64,000 nt of DNA. Origin: Planctomycetota bacterium (GTDB lineage Bacteria; Planctomycetota; UBA1135; JACQFD01). Location: contig JACQFD010000026.1 of NCBI GenBank assembly GCA_016200225.1, forward strand, positions 124,001-188,000, in the 5' to 3' direction. The position numbers and the translations under genes are program-made. Positions within the stretch are counted from its first letter, which is position 1, and each line of letters starts with the position of its first letter. Shown here piece after piece: positions 9,462 through 18,477 of this stretch. Below the pieces are notes generated by a model, which ran no database searches, was not told the DNA's origin, and saw only the letters and a program-made list of their open reading frames with translations.

Positions 9462-9754
9462 AGTACACTCTCCTTTGGACTGTCCGCGCCGCGCGTGTCT
9501 GTCAATCCATGTTCCTTCAAGATCCGCAAGAATGCGCTCAAGTCTTCTTCAATTTCCGCATCGCCTGTTTTAAACGACTTCCGCACATTACTACAGATTT
9601 CCTCCTGCGAAAGTCCGGCCTTGAGGCCCTCCAACATCATGATGCCGACGGCATTGACGTTATAAGAGTGTCCCGTGCGCGGATCGAAAACGAATCCCGT
9701 CTCGCTGAGAGCGAGTACACGCAGGCGTTGAATGTCAGGAGGTGTTTCTTTCAT
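9458..9754 (-). CDS. PqqD-like peptide-binding protein
   Basis: A 98-residue protein matching the PqqD fold: a beta hairpin with the typical segment DPRTGHSYNVNAVGIMMLEGL, then a helical half with LSQEEICSNVRK and a C-terminal helix ending LKEHGLTD. PqqD-like proteins act as chaperones or recognition elements that present a ribosomal precursor peptide to a modifying enzyme. Here the coupled enzyme is an ATP-grasp protein, not the usual radical SAM enzyme. It is the first gene of the four-gene cassette. I found no obvious short precursor-peptide gene in the 51 bases upstream (9755-9805) or elsewhere nearby. Confidence 0.75.
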   Translation of the reverse strand: MKETPPDIQRLRVLALSETGFVFDPRTGHSYNVNAVGIMMLEGLKAGLSQEEICSNVRKSFKTGDAEIEEDLSAFLRILKEHGLTDTRGADSPKESVL

Positions 9755-9805
9755 GGGTGGGTCAACGAGATCCTCGTCGGGATTCGCGGCCGGAATGACA
9801 ACAAA

Positions 9806-10600
9806 TCAGGCTCTGCCAACAAGGAACGACGCGGCGGCGAAGAGTCCGCGGGCGTGTTCACTTTCGAATTTTCCCTGTCGCGCCGCGGCGATGTCCGTTT
9901 CCTCGACGACGCGGCCGGATTGCAGAATGGCGACGCGATCGCAAAGCGCGAGCACGAGCGGCAGATCGTGGGATATCCACAAATACGTCAAGCCAAGCTC
10001 TTTTTGTAAATTTACAAGCAACCGAAGCACGCCTCCGCGCACCGATGCGTCGAGCGATGCGGTCGACTCGTCCAATATGAGTATCGAAGGTCTCGCGGCG
10101 AGCGCGCGGGCGATTGCCACCCGTTGGCGCTCGCCGCTCGAAAGCGCGCGCGGTCGCTTTTCCGCGCAATCCGCGGAAAGCCCGACTTGTGCAAGCCATC
10201 GATTCGCATCGCGATCCTCCGGACCGGCCCCCTCCGCGAGAATGTCACAAATACGCTGACGCGGATCCAACGCGAGGCCGGAGTCCTGGAAAATTAATTG
10301 TATCTTTCGCCGCGCGCCCCTGAGATCGCCGCCCACGAGTTCATGAACCGGCCGCGCCGCCGATCCGGGCGCCGGTGAAATGTAAATTTCGCCGCTGTCG
10401 GGCTCGAGCAATCTTGTTAATAATCGGGCCAGAGTCGATTTGCCGCAGCCCGATTCGCCCACGATCCCGAAATTTGCGCCGTGCGCGAGGCGCAGCGATA
10501 CGCCGTCGACCGCGCGAACCCGCGTGCCGTCCGCGCCCCGGAATGTTTTTATTAAGTTTCGAGCCTCGAGGCATATGGACGATTTTACAATTCCAGTCAC
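9806..10600 (-). CDS. Peptide ABC transporter ATPase, OppF/DppF type
   Basis: A 264-residue ABC ATPase, the last gene of the minus-strand peptide transporter. Walker A is GESGCGKST, the signature is LSSGERQRVAIA and Walker B is ILILDEST. The GTG start overlaps the stop of the OppD-type gene (GTGA), which fixes the N-terminus at VTGIVKSSICLEARN. Reading further upstream in frame would only add Arg-rich nonsense. The protein ends soon after the D- and H-loop region, with a short tail lacking a clear oligopeptide-transporter C-terminal extension. It powers import through the two permeases encoded upstream. Confidence 0.9.
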   Translation of the reverse strand: MTGIVKSSICLEARNLIKTFRGADGTRVRAVDGVSLRLAHGANFGIVGESGCGKSTLARLLTRLLEPDSGEIYISPAPGSAARPVHELVGGDLRGARRKIQLIFQDSGLALDPRQRICDILAEGAGPEDRDANRWLAQVGLSADCAEKRPRALSSGERQRVAIARALAARPSILILDESTASLDASVRGGVLRLLVNLQKELGLTYLWISHDLPLVLALCDRVAILQSGRVVEETDIAAARQGKFESEHARGLFAAASFLVGRA

Positions 10601-11547
10601 GGCCGCGCCTCCCGAACTGTAACATGACAGGCGGCGCGGTGGTTTTCCGCATAGGTTGCCATTTCGGGAACTTCGCGCTCGCAGCGTTCCTCGCGCAGCG
10701 CGCAGCGCGGATGAAACGCGCAACCGCGCGACCGTTGCGCGGGAGCCGGCGCCGCGCCGGGAATCGACTGAATTATATTTACAGAACAATCGAGCAGCGC
10801 CCGCGTGTACGGATGCATCGGCGACCGTTCGAGGCGTTCGCGCGGCGCCGATTCTACAATTCTACCCGCGTAGAAAACTTCCATGCTCTCCGCGAGCCGC
10901 GCGACCGCCGGCAAGTCATGTGATATATAAATAATCGACATGCCGTTCTCGCGACGCAGTTTTTCGAAATATTCAAATACGCGGATGCGCAGCGTCGGAT
11001 CGAGCGCCGTCGTCGCTTCGTCGGCGATCAGTAATTTCGGTTTCGCGACGAGCGCGGCCGCGATCGCGACGCGCTGCCGCATGCCGCCCGAGAGCCGGTG
11101 CGCGTATTGTTTATATATGTTTTCCGCGTCGTCGAGACCGACGCCGCGCATCGCGTCGAGCGCCAGCCGTCTCGCATCCGCGCCGCCCGCGATTCGATGA
11201 TTTCGGAGCGCCTCCTCGACCTGCGCGCCCGCCCGCAAAACGGGATTCAGAGCAAGGGCGGGCTCCTGCGGAATCATGCCAATCGACTTTCCGCGGAGGG
11301 CGCGCATCGCGCGCTCGTCGAGTTTTAACAAATCGACGCCGTCGAACTGTATCGATCCCCGCAGCCGCATTTCCGAGGGCAATAATTGTAATATCGTATT
11401 CGCGAGCGTCGTTTTGCCGCAGCCCGACTCGCCGATCCACGCCGCGACGGCGCCGGTCTCCAACTTAAAATAAATATTCTCGAGAATCGGCGCCGTCGCG
11501 CCGTTTCGCTCGAGATGAACGTTTACATCGCGAATTTCGAGTAGCAT
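10597..11547 (-). CDS. Peptide ABC transporter ATPase, OppD/DppD type
   Basis: A 316-residue ABC ATPase with Walker A GESGCGKTT, signature LSGGMRQRVAIA and Walker B LLIADEATTALD. Its C-terminus has the Cys-containing oligopeptide-transporter extension, HPRCALREERCEREVPE. The ATG overlaps the TAA of the upstream permease by one base (TAATG). A longer in-frame reading to 12276 exists but is only antisense-type filler within the permease gene. It forms the heterodimeric motor with the OppF-type ATPase that follows it with a four-base overlap. Confidence 0.92.
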   Translation of the reverse strand: MLLEIRDVNVHLERNGATAPILENIYFKLETGAVAAWIGESGCGKTTLANTILQLLPSEMRLRGSIQFDGVDLLKLDERAMRALRGKSIGMIPQEPALALNPVLRAGAQVEEALRNHRIAGGADARRLALDAMRGVGLDDAENIYKQYAHRLSGGMRQRVAIAAALVAKPKLLIADEATTALDPTLRIRVFEYFEKLRRENGMSIIYISHDLPAVARLAESMEVFYAGRIVESAPRERLERSPMHPYTRALLDCSVNIIQSIPGAAPAPAQRSRGCAFHPRCALREERCEREVPEMATYAENHRAACHVTVREARP

Positions 11548-12368
11548 TACGTTGCGCGGGCCTCGTTGAACGCGTCGCCGAGGAGATTCGCGGACGCGAC
11601 GCAGAGCGAAATGGCGGCGGCCGGAAAAAGCGACACCCACCACCCGTGGCTTATTTGTTCCATTCCGGATTGTATCATTCTCCCCCACGACGGCGCCGGT
11701 TCGGGGATGCCGAAACCGAGAAACGATAATGTTGCTTCGGCGGCGAGGACGCCTCCGACGCCGAGCGTCGCCGATACAATTGCCGGACCGATGACGTGCG
11801 GCAGCACGTGTCGCCAGAGAATCGCCGGCTGCGCGACGCCGAGGCCGCGCGCCGCGAGCACGAATTCGCGATTCATCATAATAACGACTTCGGAGCGGAC
11901 GAGGCGCGCGGATCGCATCCAGAATGTTAATGATAATACCAGAATCAGCGTCCACTGCCCCTTGCCGAGGAACGCGCCGGCCGCGAGTAATAATACAATT
12001 CCAGGAATGCCGAGAAATAGATCGGCGACCGACATCAGCGCGCGGTCGAGAAGCCTGCCGCCCGCGCCTGCAATGATACCAATAAGCGTTCCTAACGAAA
12101 CGGCGGCGCCGACGGCGCATGCCGCCGTCGCGAGCGATGTTCGCGCTCCGAACAGCATTCGCGAAAGAACGTCGCGGCTTTCGAGGTCGGTGCCGAACCA
12201 GTGTTCCCAGCCCGGAGATACTAATGATAGTTTTTCGCGTCCGAGATTGGCGGCGGGATCGAACGGAGCGATCCACGGAGCGAGCAAACCGGCCGCCGCG
12301 AAAATAAATAATACGCCGCCGGCGAACCAGACCCGCGGGTCGCGTCGAAGAATGGTAAAATTAAACAT
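11547..12368 (-). CDS. Peptide ABC transporter permease, OppC/DppC type
   Basis: A 273-residue inner-membrane permease. The N-terminal membrane segment (VWFAGGVLFIFAAAGLLAPWI) is followed by the DppC-type motif HWFGTDLESRDVLSRMLFGAR. The EAA loop with REFVLAARGLG and the C-terminal ATLSFLGFGIPEPAPSWG are typical of this family. I chose the ATG at 12368 (MFNFTILRRDP), which overlaps the end of the preceding permease by eight bases. An ATG 15 codons upstream is less likely. Together with the OppB-type protein it forms the translocation channel. Confidence 0.92.
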   Translation of the reverse strand: MFNFTILRRDPRVWFAGGVLFIFAAAGLLAPWIAPFDPAANLGREKLSLVSPGWEHWFGTDLESRDVLSRMLFGARTSLATAACAVGAAVSLGTLIGIIAGAGGRLLDRALMSVADLFLGIPGIVLLLAAGAFLGKGQWTLILVLSLTFWMRSARLVRSEVVIMMNREFVLAARGLGVAQPAILWRHVLPHVIGPAIVSATLGVGGVLAAEATLSFLGFGIPEPAPSWGRMIQSGMEQISHGWWVSLFPAAAISLCVASANLLGDAFNEARAT

Positions 12369-13332
12369 TCGGCCGGTCCTCCGCGCGCGGATCGAAACGG
12401 ATGGCGAGCGCATCGGCGAGCGCGTTTCCGAGAACGGCCATGAAAGACAGCATGATGACCGCGGCGCACACGACGGGATAGTCGCGCCGCTTCATCGCTT
12501 CGATAAACAATCGCCCCGTTCCCGGATAATTAAATATATATTCGACGACCGCGGAGCCGCCGATCAGCCACGGAATCGAGAGTCCGAACAGCGCGACGGT
12601 CGAATGCAACGATGCCGGCAGCGCATGGCCGAGCAAAACGCGCGCGCGCGACGCTCCCCGCGCCCGAGCCGATTGTATAAATTCTTCCCGCAGCGTGGCG
12701 AGCAGCGCCGCGCGCGTGAATCGCGCGACCTGCACCGATGTTACTAAAATCAGGATGCCCGCCGGGAGAATTAAATGATAGATCCGGTCGGCGGCGTGCC
12801 AGCCGGGCTCGACCATCGCGTCGATGGCGACGTCGCCGCCGGTTGGGAACCATTTCCATTCCGCCGCGAACCATGCAACCGCCCACGTTCCCATCCAAAA
12901 TACGGGCACCGAAGCGATCGCAACACCGGAAGCTGATATAAACAAATCAAGCGCGCCGCGCGGACGCCACGCCGAAATGAGCGCGATCGCGATTCCAAGC
13001 GCGAATCCTAAAATTAGAGAAACCCCGGACAATAATAATGTGTGGGGCAACGCTTCGAATACTTTGTCGCGCACCGGACGCCCGTCGAGAATGGAGCGGC
13101 CGAAATCGAATGTAATTGTATTCTCGATCCAACGCCACAATCGGACGGGCATCGGGTCGAAATAACCAAAAACCCCTGCCTGCTCGCGCGCGGCCTCGGC
13201 CGACGCCTCGGGATCGCTTAAATACTGCACCGGCTCGCCGGGCGCGGCTTCTAATAAAAAAAACACGAGCAGCGATGCCGCGAGACAGACCGGGATCGAG
13301 ACCAGGCACCGCCGCGCGATTCCAGCCCACAT
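12361..13332 (-). CDS. Peptide ABC transporter permease, OppB/DppB type
   Basis: A 323-residue permease. It starts with a transmembrane segment (SIPVCLAASLLVFFLLEAAPGEP) of the usual OppB N-terminal type and then has about five more membrane segments. The EAA-loop region reads REEFIQSARARGASRARVLLGHALP. The C-terminal VEYIFNYPGTGRLFIEAMKRRDYPV is a standard OppB/DppB feature. It lies nine bases after the solute-binding-protein gene and overlaps the OppC-type gene, so it belongs to the same operon. Confidence 0.92.
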   Translation of the reverse strand: MWAGIARRCLVSIPVCLAASLLVFFLLEAAPGEPVQYLSDPEASAEAAREQAGVFGYFDPMPVRLWRWIENTITFDFGRSILDGRPVRDKVFEALPHTLLLSGVSLILGFALGIAIALISAWRPRGALDLFISASGVAIASVPVFWMGTWAVAWFAAEWKWFPTGGDVAIDAMVEPGWHAADRIYHLILPAGILILVTSVQVARFTRAALLATLREEFIQSARARGASRARVLLGHALPASLHSTVALFGLSIPWLIGGSAVVEYIFNYPGTGRLFIEAMKRRDYPVVCAAVIMLSFMAVLGNALADALAIRFDPRAEDRPNV

Positions 13333-13341
13333 GACGCGGAA

Positions 13342-15015
13342 TCATTCCCCCTTGAATTTCTTTTGTAAATCCGGCGGAACGTAACATTTATCGAGATCGC
13401 CGATGAATGCAAGAATACTCGCGCCAAAATTATGAAAGCGTTCGCGGACGACGGCGACGCGGGCGTACCACGTGAGAAACGTCACGGGCTGGTCTTCATA
13501 AATTTCTTTTTGTAATGTCGCGAGCGAGTCGCGCAATTTTTCGACATCCTCCTCGTCGCGCATTCCCTGAATGATGGCGTCGACTTTGGGATTCGAATAG
13601 TTGGAAAAATTGAATGGAACGCCCGTGCTCCACACTTCGCCCTGCTTGAACGAAAGCGTGGTTTGAAATCCATAAATTCCGGCTTCGAAGTCGCGCGCGA
13701 ACATCCGCTTGTTGAGCGCCGAAAATTCCATTTCGTCGATTTTTACATCAATTCCGACTTCCTTCAAATCCTGCTGCGCCATGCGCGCGCTCGCGACGCG
13801 GCGCGGCGTCTCGGAATTAACAAGTAGCGTAAAACTAAATTTCTTTCCGTCCTTCTCGCGTATGCCGTCCAGCCCCCGCCTCCAGCCGCGTTCGTCAAGG
13901 ATCGTCTGCGCGCGTTTGCGATCGAACGGCAGCGGCTTCAAATCGTTTGGAATGGCGCGCTCGAGCACCGGCGGAATCGTCCCGACGGGCTGCGCATATA
14001 ACCCCGGTTCGCGGATCGGAAACACGGCGCGGTTCAGCCCGTCGCGGTCGAGCGCCTGCGTGAGCGCCCGGCGGACCTCCTTATCCTTAAAAAGCGGATT
14101 ATTAACGTTCCAAGCGACGAAATCGACGCCGCGGAGTCCGCGCGATTTTGTGTAATATCCGCCTTTTGAAGTAATCTCCGCGACGTCTTCGATGCGCGTC
14201 GACTCCATGGCGTCGATTTCGCCCGCGAGGAGCGCGTTCTTCGCGGCCGTGGGCGTCGCGGTAAAGTAAAATACGGCCCGTTTCAGATTCGGAACTTTGG
14301 TAGTAACGCATTTGGGATTGCGCTCGAGCACGAAGACGCGCGCGCCGACCCTGGAAACGACGCGGAACGGTCCGTGCCCGACGGGCGCGAGCGCTTTTTC
14401 GGTGCCTTTGATGTCGCCCGGCGCGATTTTACTATAAACATGCTCAGGCAGGACGCCGACGTTGATGTCGCTCAGCTGATTATCGATCAAGTACGCATTT
14501 TTATATTTAACTTTAACCGTCCGATCGCCGGCGGCTTCGACGCTTTCGATTCGTTGTAAATATTCGCGACGCGAAAACGGAATGCGCGCGTCGGAAACCA
14601 GTCGATATGTAAAAACCACGTCGCTCGCGAGAATCGGCTTGCCGTCGTCCCAAACCGCTTCTTTTAAATGATATGCAATCGTTTTTCCGTCGGCGGAGCG
14701 CTCCCACGACGACGCGAGTCCGGGAACGTGCTCGAGGCGCCCGTTGAATTGTAAATTCGTCAGCCACGGGAATATCAACGACGAAATGTTAATTTCGGCG
14801 TCGTTTTCGGCGAACGGCCCGAGCAGCGTCGCGGGCTCGACGCCCATCGCGATGCGGATTTCGTCGCCGCGATCCGCCGCGGAGGCGGGCGTCGTGGCTG
14901 TCCGTTCGAGGCGATGCTCCAGTTGCGTCGCCAATTTCGAGACGGCCAGGAGCCCGACAACGGCCGCCACGAAGGCGGCAGCGGCGACGACGCGCAGGGA
15001 CGCGGAGAGCAACAT
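13342..15015 (-). CDS. Extracellular peptide-binding protein (SBP family 5), membrane-anchored
   Basis: A 557-residue family 5 solute-binding protein of the OppA/DppA type. An N-terminal hydrophobic segment (about residues 7-26) has no cysteine lipobox, so the protein is either secreted or kept as a signal anchor. The family pattern is visible in LASSWERSADGKTIAYHLKE, SDVVFTYRLVSD, GHGPFRVV and the KEVRRALTQALDRDGL segment. It is the first gene of the minus-strand transporter operon and probably sets its specificity for peptides, though family 5 also binds nickel, opines and sugars. It starts 86 bases from the divergent second binding protein. Confidence 0.9.
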   Translation of the reverse strand: MLLSASLRVVAAAAFVAAVVGLLAVSKLATQLEHRLERTATTPASAADRGDEIRIAMGVEPATLLGPFAENDAEINISSLIFPWLTNLQFNGRLEHVPGLASSWERSADGKTIAYHLKEAVWDDGKPILASDVVFTYRLVSDARIPFSRREYLQRIESVEAAGDRTVKVKYKNAYLIDNQLSDINVGVLPEHVYSKIAPGDIKGTEKALAPVGHGPFRVVSRVGARVFVLERNPKCVTTKVPNLKRAVFYFTATPTAAKNALLAGEIDAMESTRIEDVAEITSKGGYYTKSRGLRGVDFVAWNVNNPLFKDKEVRRALTQALDRDGLNRAVFPIREPGLYAQPVGTIPPVLERAIPNDLKPLPFDRKRAQTILDERGWRRGLDGIREKDGKKFSFTLLVNSETPRRVASARMAQQDLKEVGIDVKIDEMEFSALNKRMFARDFEAGIYGFQTTLSFKQGEVWSTGVPFNFSNYSNPKVDAIIQGMRDEEDVEKLRDSLATLQKEIYEDQPVTFLTWYARVAVVRERFHNFGASILAFIGDLDKCYVPPDLQKKFKGE

Positions 15016-15101
15016 GCGAATGAGTCTAACAGACGGCCGGAGATTCTAATTCGAACAGGTTTGTAAAGATTCGACGCGACGATTTGTTACCATCCCCATC
15101 G
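15016..15101. promoter_or_regulatory. Divergent promoter region between two peptide-transporter operons
   Basis: The 86 bases separate two five-gene operons that diverge from here, so both promoters and any shared operator must lie in this interval or just inside the coding ends. The stretch is locally AT-enriched around 15052-15066. I cannot assign specific -35 and -10 boxes with confidence. Confidence 0.5.
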
Positions 15102-16691
15102 ATGGCCGCCGTCCGTTTTCTTTGTATTTTGCTTGCGTTCGCGGCCGCCGCCGCGTGCCGACGTGCGCCCGACGCGGCTTCGACGCTCCGATTTCACAAT
15201 ATGTCCGAACCGCGCACGCTCGATCCGGCCGGCGCGATTTCGGTTGCCGAAAAAAACCTTTTGCTTGCGCTTTGTGAAGGATTGACCTCGCTCGATCCGC
15301 GAACCGCGCGTCCGGTGCCGGCGGTTGCATCCCGCTACACGGCCTTGGACGGCGGGCGAACGCTTCAATTCGATTTGCGCGAATGCCGTTGGAGCAACGG
15401 CGATCCGGTCACGGCGTCGAATTTTCGCGATTCGTGGCTGCGCGTGCTCGAACCCGCCACGGCGAGCCCGCTCGTGAATTTGTTATTTTCGATTCGCGGG
15501 GCGCGCGCGTTTCACGAGGGCCGCGCGCCGCGCGATCAAGTTGGAATCGCGGCGCCCGACACGCGAACGCTGATTGTACGTTTCGACCACCCCGATCCGC
15601 GATTCTTACAATTGTGCGCATCGTCGCCGCTCGTCCCCGTCCATCCGCGCGCGGCGGCGACGGCGGGATTCTACACGCGCGCCGAAGCCTTCATCGGCAA
15701 CGGGCCGTTCGTGCTCGCGGAACGGACGCCCAATCTGCGCATTGTTATGATTAAGAATCGTAGTTATTGGGACGCGTCAAATGTAACGATCGAGAAAATT
15801 GTAGCGTGGTCGACCGATTCGAAACAGGCGGCCGTCGACGCGTTTCGCGGCGGCCAATCCGACTGGGTCGACGATTTTCCCGCCGGTCAGGCGTCGTCGT
15901 GGCTGGGAAGCGCGGAATTGAGCACGAGCCCCTACCTCGCGACTTTTTTCGTAAGATTTAATACTCATAAAAAACCCTTCGACGACCGCCGCGTCCGCGA
16001 AGCCGTCCATCGCGCGATCGACCGCGCGGCGATTTGCCGCGGTATTCTTAAACTCGGCCAGCGCCCCGCGACGGGATTCGTGCCCGCGTGCATGGAAACG
16101 GTGTCGGACTATCATTGCATTTCGGGGCCCGACTTCGATCCCGTTCGCGCGCGCGAACTCCTCGCCGAAGCGGGATATCCGGACGGCAGCGGCCTTCCGC
16201 CGGTCGAATTTCAGTATGATACGAATGAAGATTACAAAAAGATCTGCGAGGCGATTCAGGCGATGCTGCGGGAGAATTTGAACATGCGGATTTATTTGAT
16301 AAATAAAGAAAAGAAAGTCCACCTCGACGACGAGGAAAACCTGCGCTACGGCGGCCTCAGCCGCGGAAGCTGGATCGCGGATTATATGGATCCAATGACG
16401 TTTCTCGAGATTCTCGCCGGCGATTCGCCCGACAATCGCACGGGTTTTCAATGTAAAGAATACGACGAATTATTAGAAAGGGCGCGCGCGGAGGGCGATC
16501 CGAAAGCGCGCCTCGAAACCTTGCAAAAAGCCGAGGAAATCCTCGTTCGCCGCGAATTTCCGATCACGCCGATTTACGAATATGTTAAACAAACGCTCGT
16601 CGATCGAAAACGAATCGTCGGTGGTTTTTATGAAAATCCGCTCGGCGTTCACCCGATGAAATGGATCCGGCTCGCATCATCGGGAAAATGA
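15102..16691 (+). CDS. Peptide-binding lipoprotein (SBP family 5, OppA-like)
   Basis: A 529-residue OppA-like solute-binding protein. The signal ends in a lipobox-like AFAAAAAC at about residue 19, so it is probably a lipid-anchored protein. Family features include SEPRTLDPAGAIS, the WSNGDPVTASNFRDSWLRVL segment and the DRRVREAVHRAIDRAAI segment. This N-terminal pattern is closer to OppA proper than to the divergent minus-strand paralogue. The ATG at 15102 gives a clean signal peptide, and a TTG at 15084 is less likely. It overlaps the downstream permease by four bases (ATGA). Confidence 0.9.
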   Translation: MAAVRFLCILLAFAAAAACRRAPDAASTLRFHNMSEPRTLDPAGAISVAEKNLLLALCEGLTSLDPRTARPVPAVASRYTALDGGRTLQFDLRECRWSNGDPVTASNFRDSWLRVLEPATASPLVNLLFSIRGARAFHEGRAPRDQVGIAAPDTRTLIVRFDHPDPRFLQLCASSPLVPVHPRAAATAGFYTRAEAFIGNGPFVLAERTPNLRIVMIKNRSYWDASNVTIEKIVAWSTDSKQAAVDAFRGGQSDWVDDFPAGQASSWLGSAELSTSPYLATFFVRFNTHKKPFDDRRVREAVHRAIDRAAICRGILKLGQRPATGFVPACMETVSDYHCISGPDFDPVRARELLAEAGYPDGSGLPPVEFQYDTNEDYKKICEAIQAMLRENLNMRIYLINKEKKVHLDDEENLRYGGLSRGSWIADYMDPMTFLEILAGDSPDNRTGFQCKEYDELLERARAEGDPKARLETLQKAEEILVRREFPITPIYEYVKQTLVDRKRIVGGFYENPLGVHPMKWIRLASSGK

Positions 16692-17626
16692 CTCCGGCGG
16701 CGCGTTTTTGGATCCGATTCGCGGCGCGGCGCGCGGCGCGCGCCCTTATTGTTATATTCATCGTCGCCGCGGCGTCGTTTTTTCTCCTGCGCGCCGCGCC
16801 GGGCGGTCCGTTTTCGGGCGATCGCGCGCTTCCGCCGTCGATATTAAGAATCGTCGAAGAGCGCTACCGGTTGAACGACCCGATCTATTTACAATTTTTT
16901 CATTATTTACAAAACCTTCTGCGCGGCGATCTGGGGCCGTCGTTTCGCAACGCGGATTTTACAGTTCAAGACCTGATCGCCATCGGACTTCCGAAGACCG
17001 CGGCCATCGGCGCCTGCGCCCTTTTGTTTGCAATCGGCATTGGACTCCCGCTCGGCGTCGCGGCCGCGGCGCGGCGCAGCGGAGCGATCGACCGCATCGC
17101 CGGAGGGATCGCCGTCGCCGGACTCGCGGTGCCGAATTTTGTGTTGGGTCCATTTTTGGTAATGTTCTTTTCGTTAATATTACACTGGTTCGAACCCGGC
17201 GGCCTCGAGGCTCCGGCCGATCTCGTTCTGCCCGCCGTCGCCCTCGGCATGGGTCCGCTCGCGGTGATTCTGCGACTCGCGCGAGCGGGGATGCTCGACG
17301 TGCTCTCGTTGGATTATATACAATTCGCGCGGGCAAAAGGCCTGCGCGAACGAACCATACTATTCCGGCACGCGTTGCCGGGCGCGATTTCGCCGGTCTT
17401 GACTTATTTGGGCCCCGCCTGCGCGGCGATTCTCGCCGGTTCGCTCGTCGTCGAAAGTATCTTTTCGATTCCGGGCATCGGCGGATACGTCGTCCGCGGC
17501 GCCGCGAATCGCGACTATCCGCTCGTGATGGGCGTCGTTTTATTAGGAACGGCGTTTCTTGTCATTATGAATACGATCGTCGACGCGCTTTATGCGGCGA
17601 TCGACCCGAGGATCCGGCGGTCATGA
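16688..17626 (+). CDS. Peptide ABC transporter permease, OppB type
   Basis: A 312-residue permease with an N-terminal membrane segment (ALIVIFIVAAASFFLLRAAPGGPF) and the typical OppB region ERYRLNDPIYLQFFHYLQN. It also has the EAA loop LDYIQFARAKGLRERTILFRHALP and the C-terminal ESIFSIPGIGGYVVRGAANRDYP. These match canonical OppB more closely than the minus-strand paralogue does. The ATG at 16688 overlaps the stop of the binding protein (ATGA). An ATG at 16661 would overlap by 31 bases and is less likely. Confidence 0.92.
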   Translation: MTPAARFWIRFAARRAARALIVIFIVAAASFFLLRAAPGGPFSGDRALPPSILRIVEERYRLNDPIYLQFFHYLQNLLRGDLGPSFRNADFTVQDLIAIGLPKTAAIGACALLFAIGIGLPLGVAAAARRSGAIDRIAGGIAVAGLAVPNFVLGPFLVMFFSLILHWFEPGGLEAPADLVLPAVALGMGPLAVILRLARAGMLDVLSLDYIQFARAKGLRERTILFRHALPGAISPVLTYLGPACAAILAGSLVVESIFSIPGIGGYVVRGAANRDYPLVMGVVLLGTAFLVIMNTIVDALYAAIDPRIRRS

Positions 17627-18477
17627 GCGCGGACGCGAATCGCAAGGGCCCGCGCTTCGTCGAGCATCGCGCCGCTCGGGCTTGGATTCTTTGTATTATG
17701 ATCCTGACCGCGGCGTCGTTCGCGGCGCCAATCTTTACAAATGCGGAGTCCGCGCAGAATCTTGCATTGGGCGCGACGCCGCCGTCGTGGGCGCATTTGT
17801 TAGGAACCGACGCGCTCGGCCGCGACCTCGCGATTCGCATGCTCGACGGAGCGCGCATTTCGCTGCTGATCGGCGCCGGCGCAACGTTACTATCCGTTCT
17901 CATCGGCGTTCCCTACGGCGCGGCGGCCGGTTATTTTGGCGGCCGCGCGGACGGACTCCTGATGGCGGCGGTCGACATTCTTTATGGTTTGCCGTCGATT
18001 CTATTTGTATTATTACTTCTGGCGTGGTTCGGGCGCGAACCGGGCCAGTCGATGTTGTTTTTATTCATCGGACTCGGCGCGATTTCGTGGCTCACGACGG
18101 CGCGCATCGTCCGCGCGCGCTGCCTCGCGATTCGCGAACTGGATTTTGTAACATCCGCGCGCCTTTCGGGCGTTTCGCACGCGCGCATCATCCTAAAACA
18201 TCTGATACCGCAGACGTCGGGCGCCGTGATCGCGTATGCGACGCTAACGATGCCGCGCGTGATGATGGAGGAAGCGTTCTTATCATTTCTCGGGCTCGGC
18301 GTGGCGCCGCCGCGCGCGTCGTGGGGAACGCTGCTGAACGACGGCATGCAATCCTTCCGCGAATATCCGTGGCTCGTGCTCGCGCCCGGGATCGCGCTTG
18401 CCGTCACGCTCGCGGCTTTTTATAATATCGGCGACGCGCTGCGCGACGCGTTCGATCCGAGGGAGCGCCCGCGATGA
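17623..18477 (+). CDS. Peptide ABC transporter permease, OppC type
   Basis: A 284-residue permease. An N-terminal membrane segment (ILCIMILTAASFAAPIF) is followed by LLGTDALGRDLAIRMLDGARISL, the EAA loop RELDFVTSARLSGVSHARII and the C-terminal EAFLSFLGLGVAPPRASWG, all typical of OppC. The ATG overlaps the OppB stop (ATGA). A longer in-frame reading back to 16708 is a shadow across the OppB gene. Confidence 0.92.
   Translation: MSADANRKGPRFVEHRAARAWILCIMILTAASFAAPIFTNAESAQNLALGATPPSWAHLLGTDALGRDLAIRMLDGARISLLIGAGATLLSVLIGVPYGAAAGYFGGRADGLLMAAVDILYGLPSILFVLLLLAWFGREPGQSMLFLFIGLGAISWLTTARIVRARCLAIRELDFVTSARLSGVSHARIILKHLIPQTSGAVIAYATLTMPRVMMEEAFLSFLGLGVAPPRASWGTLLNDGMQSFREYPWLVLAPGIALAVTLAAFYNIGDALRDAFDPRERPR

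Noticed and set aside
16708..17622. Long plus-strand frame joined to the OppC-type permease
   Set aside because: It is an Arg-rich shadow of the OppB gene in another frame. The real OppC start is the ATGA overlap at 17623.
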